Assembly (NCBI GenBank): GCA_017480565.1
Contig: JAFVAL010000009.1
Coordinates: 58,862-122,861 of the forward strand
Length of the DNA: 64,000 bases
Direction: 5' to 3'
Source: Lachnospiraceae bacterium
Lineage (GTDB): Bacteria > Bacillota > Clostridia > Lachnospirales > Lachnospiraceae
The position numbers and the translations under genes were made by a program. The notes below the pieces were generated by a model. The model did no database searches. It was not told the origin of the DNA and saw only the letters and a list, made by a program, of their open reading frames with translations. This document shows positions 44,318-51,720 of this stretch, one piece after another (the stretch's first letter is position 1; each line of letters starts with the position of its first letter).

Positions 44318-44917
44318 ATGTTGTTTTTCACTAGCGATTTGCATCTTGGTCATGAAAATGCGATTGCATTTACCGACCGGCCGTTTGCAAATGTAGAAGA
44401 AATGAATGATTGTCTCATTCAGAATATCAATGAGACTGTTGGTGTAAAGGATGAACTTTGGATTCTGGGGGATTTTGCCTACAAGACAAGCAGGGAAGAT
44501 GTCCGCCGCTTTCGGGACCAGATTCGGTGTCGACAGGTTCACCTTGTGACTGGAAATCATGATAAGGATTATTCTGGGGATAGAATCTTTCAGTCCGTTC
44601 AGTCTTACAAAGAGCTCAAAACGGACTATGGGCGTTTTATCTTGTTCCATTATCCGCTCGTTGAGTGGAATGCAGCGCATTACGGAGCAGTGCATTTGCA
44701 TGGTCATATTCATTCCACAGGATCATACAATGCGGAAAACTTGCAGAAGAAGTATTGTGACAGATTTCCATGGGGACATAAATCCGGCATCGAAGGGCTA
44801 GGTCTTCGCATCTATGATGTGGGTGTGGATGCCAATGCTTACAAACCGATTTCTCTGGAGCGGCTTGTTGATCTGATGAAGCTGGAACCGGTGAAGATGC
44901 GGAAAGCAGATCAGTGA
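44318..44917 (+). CDS. Calcineurin-like metallophosphoesterase
   Basis: 199 residues from ATG 44318, behind AGGGGGG. Motifs are FTSDLHLGHENAI, LWILGDFAY, VTGNHDKDY and LHGHIHSTG, the D-x-H, GD, GNHD and GHxH metal sites of the calcineurin-like family. It should hydrolyse a phosphoester, possibly of a nucleotide or nucleic-acid end. Monocistronic, with a terminator after. Confidence 0.88.
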   Translation: MLFFTSDLHLGHENAIAFTDRPFANVEEMNDCLIQNINETVGVKDELWILGDFAYKTSREDVRRFRDQIRCRQVHLVTGNHDKDYSGDRIFQSVQSYKELKTDYGRFILFHYPLVEWNAAHYGAVHLHGHIHSTGSYNAENLQKKYCDRFPWGHKSGIEGLGLRIYDVGVDANAYKPISLERLVDLMKLEPVKMRKADQ

Positions 44918-44933
44918 GAACTTATAAAAAGAA

Positions 44934-44986
44934 GCCCCGCAGGGAGGGATTGGTATGCGCCAATCTCTGAAGCCGCGGGGCATTTC
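44934..44986 (+). terminator. Terminator between the phosphoesterase and aldolase genes
   Basis: GCCCCGC / GCGGGGC outer stem with an inner GGATTGG/CCAATCTC pairing, then ATTTC. It lies between convergent genes and may serve both. Confidence 0.7.
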
Positions 44987-45001
44987 TATGCGAGTTAATG
45001 A

Positions 45002-45976
45002 TTACCGATACAGTCCTGCTTTGCCATCTGCACCGAAGAGGCGGATCTTGTGAGCAGCGACTTCCTGCATCGCGACGATGCACTCATTTTCAATTGCGTG
45101 AGGCTCACGCTTGCCGAGATCTTTCAGGACTTCACGCATCTTGTTGTAATAAGCAACCTTGATGTCGGAAGAGATGTTGATCTTTGCGATACCATTTCTT
45201 GCAGCTTCTGCGATCTCATCGTCCGGGTTGCCGGAGCCGCCATGCAGGACAAGGCAGGTGTCATAGCCTGCGTCACGCAGTGCTTTGTGGATGGCTTTCA
45301 GGCGGTCGATCTGGAGGTGCGGCACATACCCCTTCGGGTAGAGACCGTGGCTGGTACCAATCGCGATTGCCAGGGTGTCGATGCCAGTTGCTTCGACAAA
45401 CTTCACTGCGTCTTCCGGCTCGGTGTAGACGATGCGGTCATCAACCTGACCGGCAGCTTCGTTGATGGAACCAATCGTGCCAAGCTCGCCTTCTACAGAG
45501 ACATCTGCATCATAGCAAGCAGGTGCATAATGCCATTTCACACGGTCAGGATCACCCTGCACGCGAGGATCCTCAGGATCTTCGATCTTAATGTAATTGA
45601 CTGCGCCGTGAGCAGCTTCTACAACCTTCTGGCAGATGGCGATATTTTCCTCAAATGGCTTGGAGGAAGCATCGATCATGACGGAAGTGAAGCCAGCGCG
45701 GATCGCGGTCATGACGTTGGCAAAAGACTGGCCGTGGTCTAAGTGGATGACGACCGGAACCGGAGAGTGCGCTGCACGAGATCTCATGCCAGCGATGAAA
45801 TCGGTGCCGATGTGCTTGAGCTCGTTGGGGTGGATCTCGAGAATCACGGGTGCGTTTAACTTCTCAGAGATCTCCATGATCCCGTTAAACATCGCGTAGT
45901 TGCTGATGTTGAATGCGGGTACTGCGAATCCGTTTTTGTCTGCTGTAAGAAGCAGTTCCTTCATGTTTACTAACAT
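45002..45976 (-). CDS. Class II fructose-bisphosphate aldolase family protein
   Basis: 324 residues. Zinc ligands lie in VVIHLDHGQSFAN (about 76), GTSHGLYPKG (about 206) and VLHGGSGNPDDE (about 240), with the ASSKPFEEN phosphate-binding segment. It cleaves or forms fructose-1,6-bisphosphate, or related ketose bisphosphates such as tagatose. Which one applies is not certain; class II members of this size are often fba. It follows AGGAGGAAACAAG. Confidence 0.88.
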   Translation of the reverse strand: MLVNMKELLLTADKNGFAVPAFNISNYAMFNGIMEISEKLNAPVILEIHPNELKHIGTDFIAGMRSRAAHSPVPVVIHLDHGQSFANVMTAIRAGFTSVMIDASSKPFEENIAICQKVVEAAHGAVNYIKIEDPEDPRVQGDPDRVKWHYAPACYDADVSVEGELGTIGSINEAAGQVDDRIVYTEPEDAVKFVEATGIDTLAIAIGTSHGLYPKGYVPHLQIDRLKAIHKALRDAGYDTCLVLHGGSGNPDDEIAEAARNGIAKINISSDIKVAYYNKMREVLKDLGKREPHAIENECIVAMQEVAAHKIRLFGADGKAGLYR

Positions 45977-46028
45977 CTTGTTTCCTCCTGTGTTACTGAC
46001 TGTTTACAGTCTTTTTCTTGTCACTGTT

Positions 46029-46056
46029 ATCATAGCACTAATCTTGAAGATTTCAA
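46029..46056 (-). promoter_or_regulatory. Promoter of the aldolase gene
   Basis: On the - strand TTGAAA (complement of 46051-46056), 16 bp, TATGAT (complement of 46029-46034). A GACTGT-AA-ACAGTC palindrome follows in the leader. Confidence 0.5.
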
Positions 46057-46610
46057 AGGGAAATCCGGTCAATAAACTCTTGGCGCGTGATACCGCCATA
46101 TTTATTTGCAAAGTCATCATAGTTACAGTCTCCAGGCAAGCCAAGAAAATGCATGAATTTCTGAAATGTAGCACGATTTTCCGGGAAATGTAGGTTGTTC
46201 TTGATGGCAAGATTTGGGTTCTCGTCAAGCATTTCAGTCAGTGTTTTGCCACAGTCGTCACCGCGGATGAACATATAATTTCCATTATAGAAATAACGAT
46301 TTTCTTCTAAGATCTTCCGAATATCTTCCGGAACTTCTTGCAAAGGGATATCCACGGTTGTCAACCCCCACTCAACATGAAGAAGGGTAAAAGGCACCTT
46401 TTGCGAAGATACACGACCTTCCGGTATCTTATAAAAGACTTCTCCCATAAAGGGCTGGCCTTGTTCGCTCTTGCGGATTTCCCTGCCAATGTTGAGTGGA
46501 AACTCAATATCGTCGGGAACAAGCTGTTTATAACCAATGATTTTGTGTGTTCCGAAGAAAATTTCTTCATCCCCTGCTGCGAAGGGCGGCCTTAATGGAT
46601 GAACGATCAT
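46053..46610 (-). CDS. Hypothetical protein
   Basis: 185 residues, no family I can name. It is soluble and acidic (KLVPDDIEFPLNIGREI-like segments), with an aromatic cluster EENRYFYNGNYMFIRGDD. It could be a SUKH- or immunity-type protein, or an enzyme of small-molecule metabolism; nothing here decides this. No obvious promoter. Between it and the aldolase there are 76 bp. Confidence 0.6.
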   Translation of the reverse strand: MIVHPLRPPFAAGDEEIFFGTHKIIGYKQLVPDDIEFPLNIGREIRKSEQGQPFMGEVFYKIPEGRVSSQKVPFTLLHVEWGLTTVDIPLQEVPEDIRKILEENRYFYNGNYMFIRGDDCGKTLTEMLDENPNLAIKNNLHFPENRATFQKFMHFLGLPGDCNYDDFANKYGGITRQEFIDRISL

Positions 46611-46804
46611 TGGCTTAAGTCTCCAGAAAGTGCCAGATAAACTGACGGGGTTGCAGTATCATCTTAACGAACCATTTCTACTATGAAAATGATACCAGAG
46701 AATCGCATTTTTTTCAATGAGGGGTGGATGCTTGCTCCGAAATTCAATATATTACATTTATAGACCAGACAGGATAAATTTGATGGTTAATTTATCTTAA
46801 TATA

Positions 46805-46833
46805 TTGCGTAAAATTATGCAACATGATAAAAT
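46805..46833 (+). promoter_or_regulatory. Toxin-antitoxin promoter with palindromic operator
   Basis: TTGCGT (46805-46810), 17-bp spacer, TAAAAT (46828-46833). The palindrome TTGCGTAAAATTATGCAA (46805-46822), one mismatch in eight pairs, covers the -35, a common place for a Phd-type antitoxin to repress its own operon. Confidence 0.65.
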
Positions 46834-46862
46834 GAAAGCAAAGACGGAAAGGAGTGTTAATT

Positions 46863-47126
46863 ATGGCATATATTAGTCCAGTTTCAGATTTACGGAATTA
46901 TAATACCGTTCTCGATAAGGTGTCAGTTGGTTCACCGGTCTATTTGACAGTGAATGGAAGAGGAAAATATACGATTCGCGATATTGCCGAAGATGAGGAG
47001 TTTGAGAAGACAAAAGCGATGCTTCGATTGATGTGTGAACTGAATGAAGGCAGACGTTCTGGAGAAGAAGAAGGATACATGTCTTCTGATGATGTCAGGG
47101 CTTATTTTCGGGGCAAAAGACCATGA
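46863..47126 (+). CDS. Phd/YefM-type antitoxin
   Basis: 87 residues from ATG 46863 (AAAGGAG site; an upstream GTG is less likely). It matches the Phd/YefM family: ISPVSDLRNYNTVLDKVSVGSPVYLTVNGRGKYTI (described in part), with the DNA-binding beta-alpha fold at the N-terminus and an acidic, toxin-binding C-terminus. It overlaps the RelE/ParE toxin gene by 4 bp and should repress the operon together with it. Confidence 0.85.
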   Translation: MAYISPVSDLRNYNTVLDKVSVGSPVYLTVNGRGKYTIRDIAEDEEFEKTKAMLRLMCELNEGRRSGEEEGYMSSDDVRAYFRGKRP

Positions 47127-47452
47127 AGCCGCAAGTGAAGTATTCTTCTGCAGCCATTCGTGATCTTGACAGAGTATGGATGGGAGTCTACGAAGCATGC
47201 CATGATTTTGACACTACAGCACGATATTTAGACGGTTTGCTTGATAAAGTGGAAGCAAAGGCAGCTTTTCCAAAGTCGGGATCTCCACTATATTATCAGA
47301 ATAGTTTTACAGGATATTACTTTGTTGTATTCAAGGCGTATATGGCTTTTTATCGCGTTGAAGATGACATCATGTTTGTGGATCGAGTTTTATTTGGAAG
47401 AAGTGACTATATGAGAGTACTCCATTTACAAGCAGAAGACGTCGAGGAGTAA
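47123..47452 (+). CDS. RelE/ParE-superfamily toxin
   Basis: 109 residues of the RelE/ParE fold, start in ATGA overlap. The family features are KYSSAAIRDLDRVWMGVYE, YLDGLLDKVE and the C-terminal strand VDRVLFGRSDYMRVL. RelE members cleave mRNA in the ribosome, and ParE members poison gyrase; catalytic residues are too poorly conserved to tell which. Paired with the Phd-type antitoxin. Confidence 0.85.
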   Translation: MKPQVKYSSAAIRDLDRVWMGVYEACHDFDTTARYLDGLLDKVEAKAAFPKSGSPLYYQNSFTGYYFVVFKAYMAFYRVEDDIMFVDRVLFGRSDYMRVLHLQAEDVEE

Positions 47453-47455
47453 CAC

Positions 47456-47563
47456 ATGACCGACCTTAACCTAACCCATTTTGCTTGCTGTGGCGTGGAT
47501 TGTTTTGCCTGTGCGGATTATCAGGCAAATGTTTGCCTGGCTGTCGTGGGACTGCTTGGGTAG
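47456..47563 (+). pseudogene. Short DUF3795-like fragment
   Basis: 35 residues with a GAGGAG ribosome site, sequence HFACCGVDCFACADYQ, a CGxDCxxCxxY start that recalls DUF3795 cysteine-rich proteins. It stops early, so it is probably a truncated remnant or a small Cys peptide. The remaining 160 bp to the next gene show nothing I can identify. Confidence 0.35.
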
Positions 47564-47726
47564 AAGGAGATGAGTATATTTTCACCTAAGAAAATGAAGC
47601 CATTTCTTTCTTTTCTAAATTTTCTTAAGCAAATGACGCGCTTCTCCTTGCTTTTTTCTGCCCTAGCAGGTACACTACGGGCATGGCAGTGGGGAGGCCT
47701 ATCAAATTCTGAATGGAGGATCATAT

Positions 47727-49025
47727 ATGAAGCCTTATCTTGAGATGTCAGTGGAAGAGTTGACGAAGGAACTGAAGTCGCTGGAGGCGCAGTACAAGAA
47801 AGTGCAGGCCCAGGAAATGCATTTGGATATGAGCCGTGGAAAGCCAAGCCAGGAGCAACTGGATCTGTCGATGGGGATGATGGATGTGCTGCAGTCTACT
47901 TCGGATTTGACTTGTGAGGATGGCACGGACTGCCGCAATTACGGTCAGTTGACCGGCATCAAGGAAGCGAGAGAGCTGCTTGGTGATATGATGGAGAACA
48001 ATCCGAAGGATATTATCATTTACGGAAACTCTTCGTTAAATGTGATGTTTGATACGATCAGCCGTGCATTTACGCATGGAATTATGGGCAGTACGCCTTG
48101 GTGCAAGCTGCCGGAAGTGAAGTTCTTATGCCCGGTGCCGGGATATGACAGACATTTTAAGATCACAGAGTTCTTTGGCATCAAGATGATTCCGGTTCCG
48201 ATGACCCCCACGGGGCCTGATATGGATCTGGTGGAGAAATTGGTCAGCGAAGATGACGCAATCAAGGGCATCTGGTGTGTGCCCAAGTATTCGAATCCAC
48301 AGGGCATCTCTTACTCGGATGAGACGGTGCGCAGGTTTGCAAGACTGAAACCTGCGGCGAAGGATTTCAGAATCTTCTGGGACAATGCGTACGGGATGCA
48401 TCATTTGTATGATGATCACCAGGATTATCTGATCGAGATTCTGGCGGAGTGTAAGAGAGCCGGCAATCCGGATCTGGTTTATAAGTTTGCTTCGACTTCG
48501 AAGATTACGTTCCCGGGCAGTGGTATCGCAGCGCTGGCAACAAGCCCGAATAACATGGAAGACATTTTGACGCAGTTAAAGCACCAGACCATTGGCCATG
48601 ACAAGGTGAATCAGTTAAGACATGTGCGTTTCTTTGGTGATATTCACGGCATCGTGGAGCATATGAGAAAGCATGCGGAGATCATCCGGCCGAAGTTTGA
48701 GGCGGTAGATGAGATCCTGACCAGAGATCTTGACGGTCTCGGGGTCGGTACCTGGACAAAGCCGCTCGGCGGGTATTTTATGATGTTTGATGCCCTGCCG
48801 GGATGCGCGAAGGATATCGTGGCGAGAGCGAAGAAGGCCGGCGTGGTGATTACACCTGCCGGAGCGACGTGGCCTTACGGGAAGGATCCGCAGGATTCGA
48901 ATATCCGTATTGCGCCGACGTATCCGACGCTGGAGGATCTGGTGGCCGCGATGAATGTGTTTACGCTGTGCGTGAGGATTTCGAGCGCGAAGAAGATTCT
49001 GAAGGAGAAGCAGAAGGAAGCGTAA
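47727..49025 (+). CDS. Aspartate aminotransferase-like enzyme (Aminotran_MocR, type 1c-like)
   Basis: 432 residues of the PF12897-type fold. The PLP-binding Lys is in FASTSKITFPGSG (about 253), with YGQLTGIKEAREL near 75, SNPQG (about 190) and DNAYGMHHLY (about 210). The N-terminal helical extension (VEELTKELKSLEAQYKKVQ) is characteristic. One member was shown to be an aspartate transaminase (subgroup 1c), so this is the likeliest reaction: aspartate plus 2-oxoglutarate to oxaloacetate plus glutamate. GGAGGATCATAT precedes the ATG. Confidence 0.82.
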   Translation: MKPYLEMSVEELTKELKSLEAQYKKVQAQEMHLDMSRGKPSQEQLDLSMGMMDVLQSTSDLTCEDGTDCRNYGQLTGIKEARELLGDMMENNPKDIIIYGNSSLNVMFDTISRAFTHGIMGSTPWCKLPEVKFLCPVPGYDRHFKITEFFGIKMIPVPMTPTGPDMDLVEKLVSEDDAIKGIWCVPKYSNPQGISYSDETVRRFARLKPAAKDFRIFWDNAYGMHHLYDDHQDYLIEILAECKRAGNPDLVYKFASTSKITFPGSGIAALATSPNNMEDILTQLKHQTIGHDKVNQLRHVRFFGDIHGIVEHMRKHAEIIRPKFEAVDEILTRDLDGLGVGTWTKPLGGYFMMFDALPGCAKDIVARAKKAGVVITPAGATWPYGKDPQDSNIRIAPTYPTLEDLVAAMNVFTLCVRISSAKKILKEKQKEA

Positions 49026-49051
49026 GCTTCGAAATAGGTAAGAGAGACGAC

Positions 49052-49081
49052 GAGCCGTGCTTGGTGCACGGCTCATTTTTT
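49052..49081 (+). terminator. Terminator after the aminotransferase gene
   Basis: GAGCCGTGC / GCACGGCTC 9-bp stem with a TTGGT loop and ATTTTTTG tail. Confidence 0.9.
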
Positions 49082-49097
49082 GTGGATCTATTGTTGG

Positions 49098-49320
49098 GGA
49101 CCCTGTGACCTGTTATATAGCCCTGAGGGTCTTCAAGAACAAGTGTTTCAGGGCTTTGCAGGACCCTGAGGCCAACAAAACTACCAAGAGGGTCTGGAAG
49201 TATGACTGTTTCAGGTTTTTTGCGGACCCTGAGACCTCTAATCCTATCTGGAGGGTCTGTGAACCTGGATGTCGTAGTTTGTTGCGGACCCTGTGACCCA
49301 CAATCCTGCCAAGAGGGTCT
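49098..49320. repeat. Four-copy 63-bp hairpin array
   Basis: GGACCCTGWGRCC starts at 49098, 49161, 49224 and 49286 (spacings 63, 63, 62). Each is followed 14 bases later by GAGGGTCT, able to pair with GGACCCT as a 7-bp stem with one G-U. The sequences between are not alike. Not a CRISPR: the conserved parts are short and split. No gene is visible in the interval 49082-49360. Confidence 0.75.
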
Positions 49321-49360
49321 TTCACTTTAAAAAGAAAGATTTGTCAAGCCAAGCTTGCGG

Positions 49361-50842
49361 TCACATCTCCAACCGATAGCTTTTGACATCGAACGCGACC
49401 GTTCCATGTGCGAAGAACTCGATCTGATCCGCGGAGAGTTCGGTGTCGTACGTCGCGGTCATGACTTTTTCTCCGTCGTTTACAAACACTTCCACGCTGT
49501 AGCGGTCGATGATGAGCCGCAGCTTGATGCCGCCTTGGTTGTGGTTTACCTTCGCGCGGCGTTGGTGGATGATGGCGCGGCGGGAGCCGGAGAACTTGCG
49601 GTCAACTTTGAGGACGGATTCGCGGGGGCGGAAGCTCACACCGGTGTGATAGATTTCATTTTTGGCAAATCGGACCGCGAAGCGGTCGAAGAGGGTGTCG
49701 GTCGGGTGGACCGTAACCTCTAAATCGACCATGCGGCCTTCGATGCCTGGCAGAGACGTAGCTTCGTCGGAGATTACGACATTCTCATAGGTGACTTCGT
49801 TCCCTCGATATTCTTCCAGCTCGCGAATCGGCGTCTGGTACAAGATGCCATTCTTTACCGAAAGCTCGCGGGGCAGGCTCATTTGCCCAAACCACGGGGT
49901 GGACTTGGTGTGTAGGTTGCAGGTGTCCCAGTTCTGCATCCAGCCGATCATGACGTGGCGTCCGTCCGGGGTGAGGATGCTCTGCGGGGCGTAGAAATCG
50001 ATGCCATAGTCGATTGCGTGGTCGGAGAGCTCTTCGTAAATGCCCTTCTCCGGATCAAAGCGTCCGATCAGGTAGAAGGTGCCGTCGCCATTGTGGTACT
50101 CGAAGCCTTTCGGAAGCATGTCCTGCGTACTGGCAAGCATCACATCATAACCGTCCAACCGAAAGAGATCCGGACATTCCCACATCTGGCCTAAACGGCC
50201 TTGATTTTTGGCCAGCGTGCTCATGTACGTCCAATGGAGCGCATCGTCGCTGCGGTAGAGAAGCATCTGGCCGCCACCGTCTGTGTTGTCATTTGCGAGA
50301 AGCGCACGGTAGGTTCCATCCGCAATGCGGACAATCTTCGGGTCGCGGAAATCAAATCGGCTGCCGCCTTCCGGGAGACCTTCCGCGGTGATGACCGGGT
50401 TGTGAGCGTACTTGTGATACTCCACGCCGTCGCCGAAAGCAAGATTCTGGGTCTGGATGGAGCGGCGCTCGCCAGTCTCTGTGATGATCTCGGAGACGCC
50501 GGTATACATGAGCAAATGTCTTCCGTCCGGGAGTTCGATCGCGCTGCCGGAAAAGCATCCTGCATGGTCGTAGGGCATGTCCGGGGCCATGGCTGCGGGC
50601 AGATACTCCCAGTGCAGGAGATCATCGCTGATGGCGTGTCCCCAGTGCATCGGGCCCCAGTGAGAATCGTAGGGGTGATACTGGTAGAACATGTGGTATT
50701 TGTCCTGGTAGCGGGAAAAGCCGTTCGGATCATTCATCCAGCCCACGCGGGCAGACAAATGAAATCCAGGGCGATTCTCGGGTTTGATCATTTGCTCTTT
50801 GTATTCTTCGTAGTTTCTGGCATCTCTCAGTGCCTGGCTCAT
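49361..50842 (-). CDS. GH32 family glycosidase (sucrose/fructan hydrolase), first copy
   Basis: 493 residues. The catalytic nucleophile is in GWMNDPNGF (about 34), the middle Asp in FRDPKIVR (about 166), the acid/base Glu in MWECPDLF (about 216), followed by the beta-sandwich C-terminal domain. GH32 enzymes release fructose from sucrose, inulin or levan. No signal peptide is visible, so it seems intracellular, perhaps acting on sucrose-6-phosphate or imported fructans. It is the third gene of the GH32-HAD-GH32 operon; a hairpin lies before it. Confidence 0.92.
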   Translation of the reverse strand: MSQALRDARNYEEYKEQMIKPENRPGFHLSARVGWMNDPNGFSRYQDKYHMFYQYHPYDSHWGPMHWGHAISDDLLHWEYLPAAMAPDMPYDHAGCFSGSAIELPDGRHLLMYTGVSEIITETGERRSIQTQNLAFGDGVEYHKYAHNPVITAEGLPEGGSRFDFRDPKIVRIADGTYRALLANDNTDGGGQMLLYRSDDALHWTYMSTLAKNQGRLGQMWECPDLFRLDGYDVMLASTQDMLPKGFEYHNGDGTFYLIGRFDPEKGIYEELSDHAIDYGIDFYAPQSILTPDGRHVMIGWMQNWDTCNLHTKSTPWFGQMSLPRELSVKNGILYQTPIRELEEYRGNEVTYENVVISDEATSLPGIEGRMVDLEVTVHPTDTLFDRFAVRFAKNEIYHTGVSFRPRESVLKVDRKFSGSRRAIIHQRRAKVNHNQGGIKLRLIIDRYSVEVFVNDGEKVMTATYDTELSADQIEFFAHGTVAFDVKSYRLEM

Positions 50843-50878
50843 ATCGTGTTACTCCTTAAGGTTTTTTGTTAGCAAGAA

Positions 50879-50910
50879 TTCTGCTGTGAAAGATTCCTTC
50901 CACAGCAGAA
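50879..50910 (-). terminator. Hairpin between the HAD phosphatase and GH32 genes
   Basis: TTCTGCTGTG / CACAGCAGAA, a 10-bp stem with a 12-base loop, on the - strand followed by TTC-TTGC. It may cause partial termination within the operon. Confidence 0.5.
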
Positions 50911-50930
50911 CGCATTTCACAGTATAAAAC

Positions 50931-51707
50931 TTATTCTAATCCGTCGTGCATACTGTCTTCGAGTGCATCTACGATCGTCGGCACCACCTTCGTGGCTTTC
51001 TTTTGCACGATCTCGGGTGCGTAAGGGAAGGTGTAGGAGACGTCGGAGGCTTCTAAAAGCGGCAGATCATTGATCGAATCGCCGATCCCATATAAAATGA
51101 TGTCGCCGTACTGTTCTTTCATGTATTCCCGCAGGAACTGAACGCCCTTGCCTTTCGAGCAGCCGCGCGGTGCGATGTCAATCTCGATGACATTCTGGAA
51201 CGCTTCGACCTTGTCCCCGTACATTTCATTGATGTACGCGGCGTAATGTGCGGCGTCCTCTAAGCTCTCGGTGTGGATACTGACCTGATGGATCAGACCG
51301 GGCGGACAATCATCGACGCCGGTGATCACATAATATTTGCCCGGATAATCCATTTCCGCAAAGACACAGATATCACCTTCGACGTCCAAAGTCAAGCGAA
51401 ATCCCTTCGGATTCATCTCTTTTACGATCGCATCCGCTACATCACGGTCGACGCCGAGCTTGCGGATCGGGGTGTAGCCGCGGCCTAAGATGTTCGCACC
51501 GCTGCTGGTGATGAAAAAGTCAGGTTCCACAAATCCGGTGATAAAAGGTGTGAGGCCGCCAACCTGCCTGCCGGTGCAAAGACCGAAGAGGTGGCCGGCT
51601 TGCTGGTACTCGCGGATCTTCTCCACATTCTCCGGCGGCAGTTTTACGTCGGCCATGTAGAAATATAACTTACCATCAAAATCGCTTGCAAATACTTTCC
51701 TCTTCAT
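50931..51707 (-). CDS. Cof-type HAD superfamily phosphatase
   Basis: 258 residues from ATG 51707 after GGAGATTGCG. HAD motif I is ASDFDGKLYF (nucleophile and second Asp present, but Lys where Thr is normal in DxDGT), motif II SSGANI, motif III CSKGKGV, motif IV GDSINDLPLL. C2-capped Cof-type enzymes dephosphorylate sugar phosphates. Between two GH32 genes it probably acts on a sugar phosphate formed from sucrose or fructan. Confidence 0.85.
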   Translation of the reverse strand: MKRKVFASDFDGKLYFYMADVKLPPENVEKIREYQQAGHLFGLCTGRQVGGLTPFITGFVEPDFFITSSGANILGRGYTPIRKLGVDRDVADAIVKEMNPKGFRLTLDVEGDICVFAEMDYPGKYYVITGVDDCPPGLIHQVSIHTESLEDAAHYAAYINEMYGDKVEAFQNVIEIDIAPRGCSKGKGVQFLREYMKEQYGDIILYGIGDSINDLPLLEASDVSYTFPYAPEIVQKKATKVVPTIVDALEDSMHDGLE

Positions 51708-51720
51708 CGCAATCTCCACA

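Noticed and set aside
49098-49320. CRISPR array
   Set aside because: The conserved blocks are 13 and 8 bp separated by variable 14-bp parts; unit spacing is 63 bp and no cas gene is near. A hairpin array fits better.
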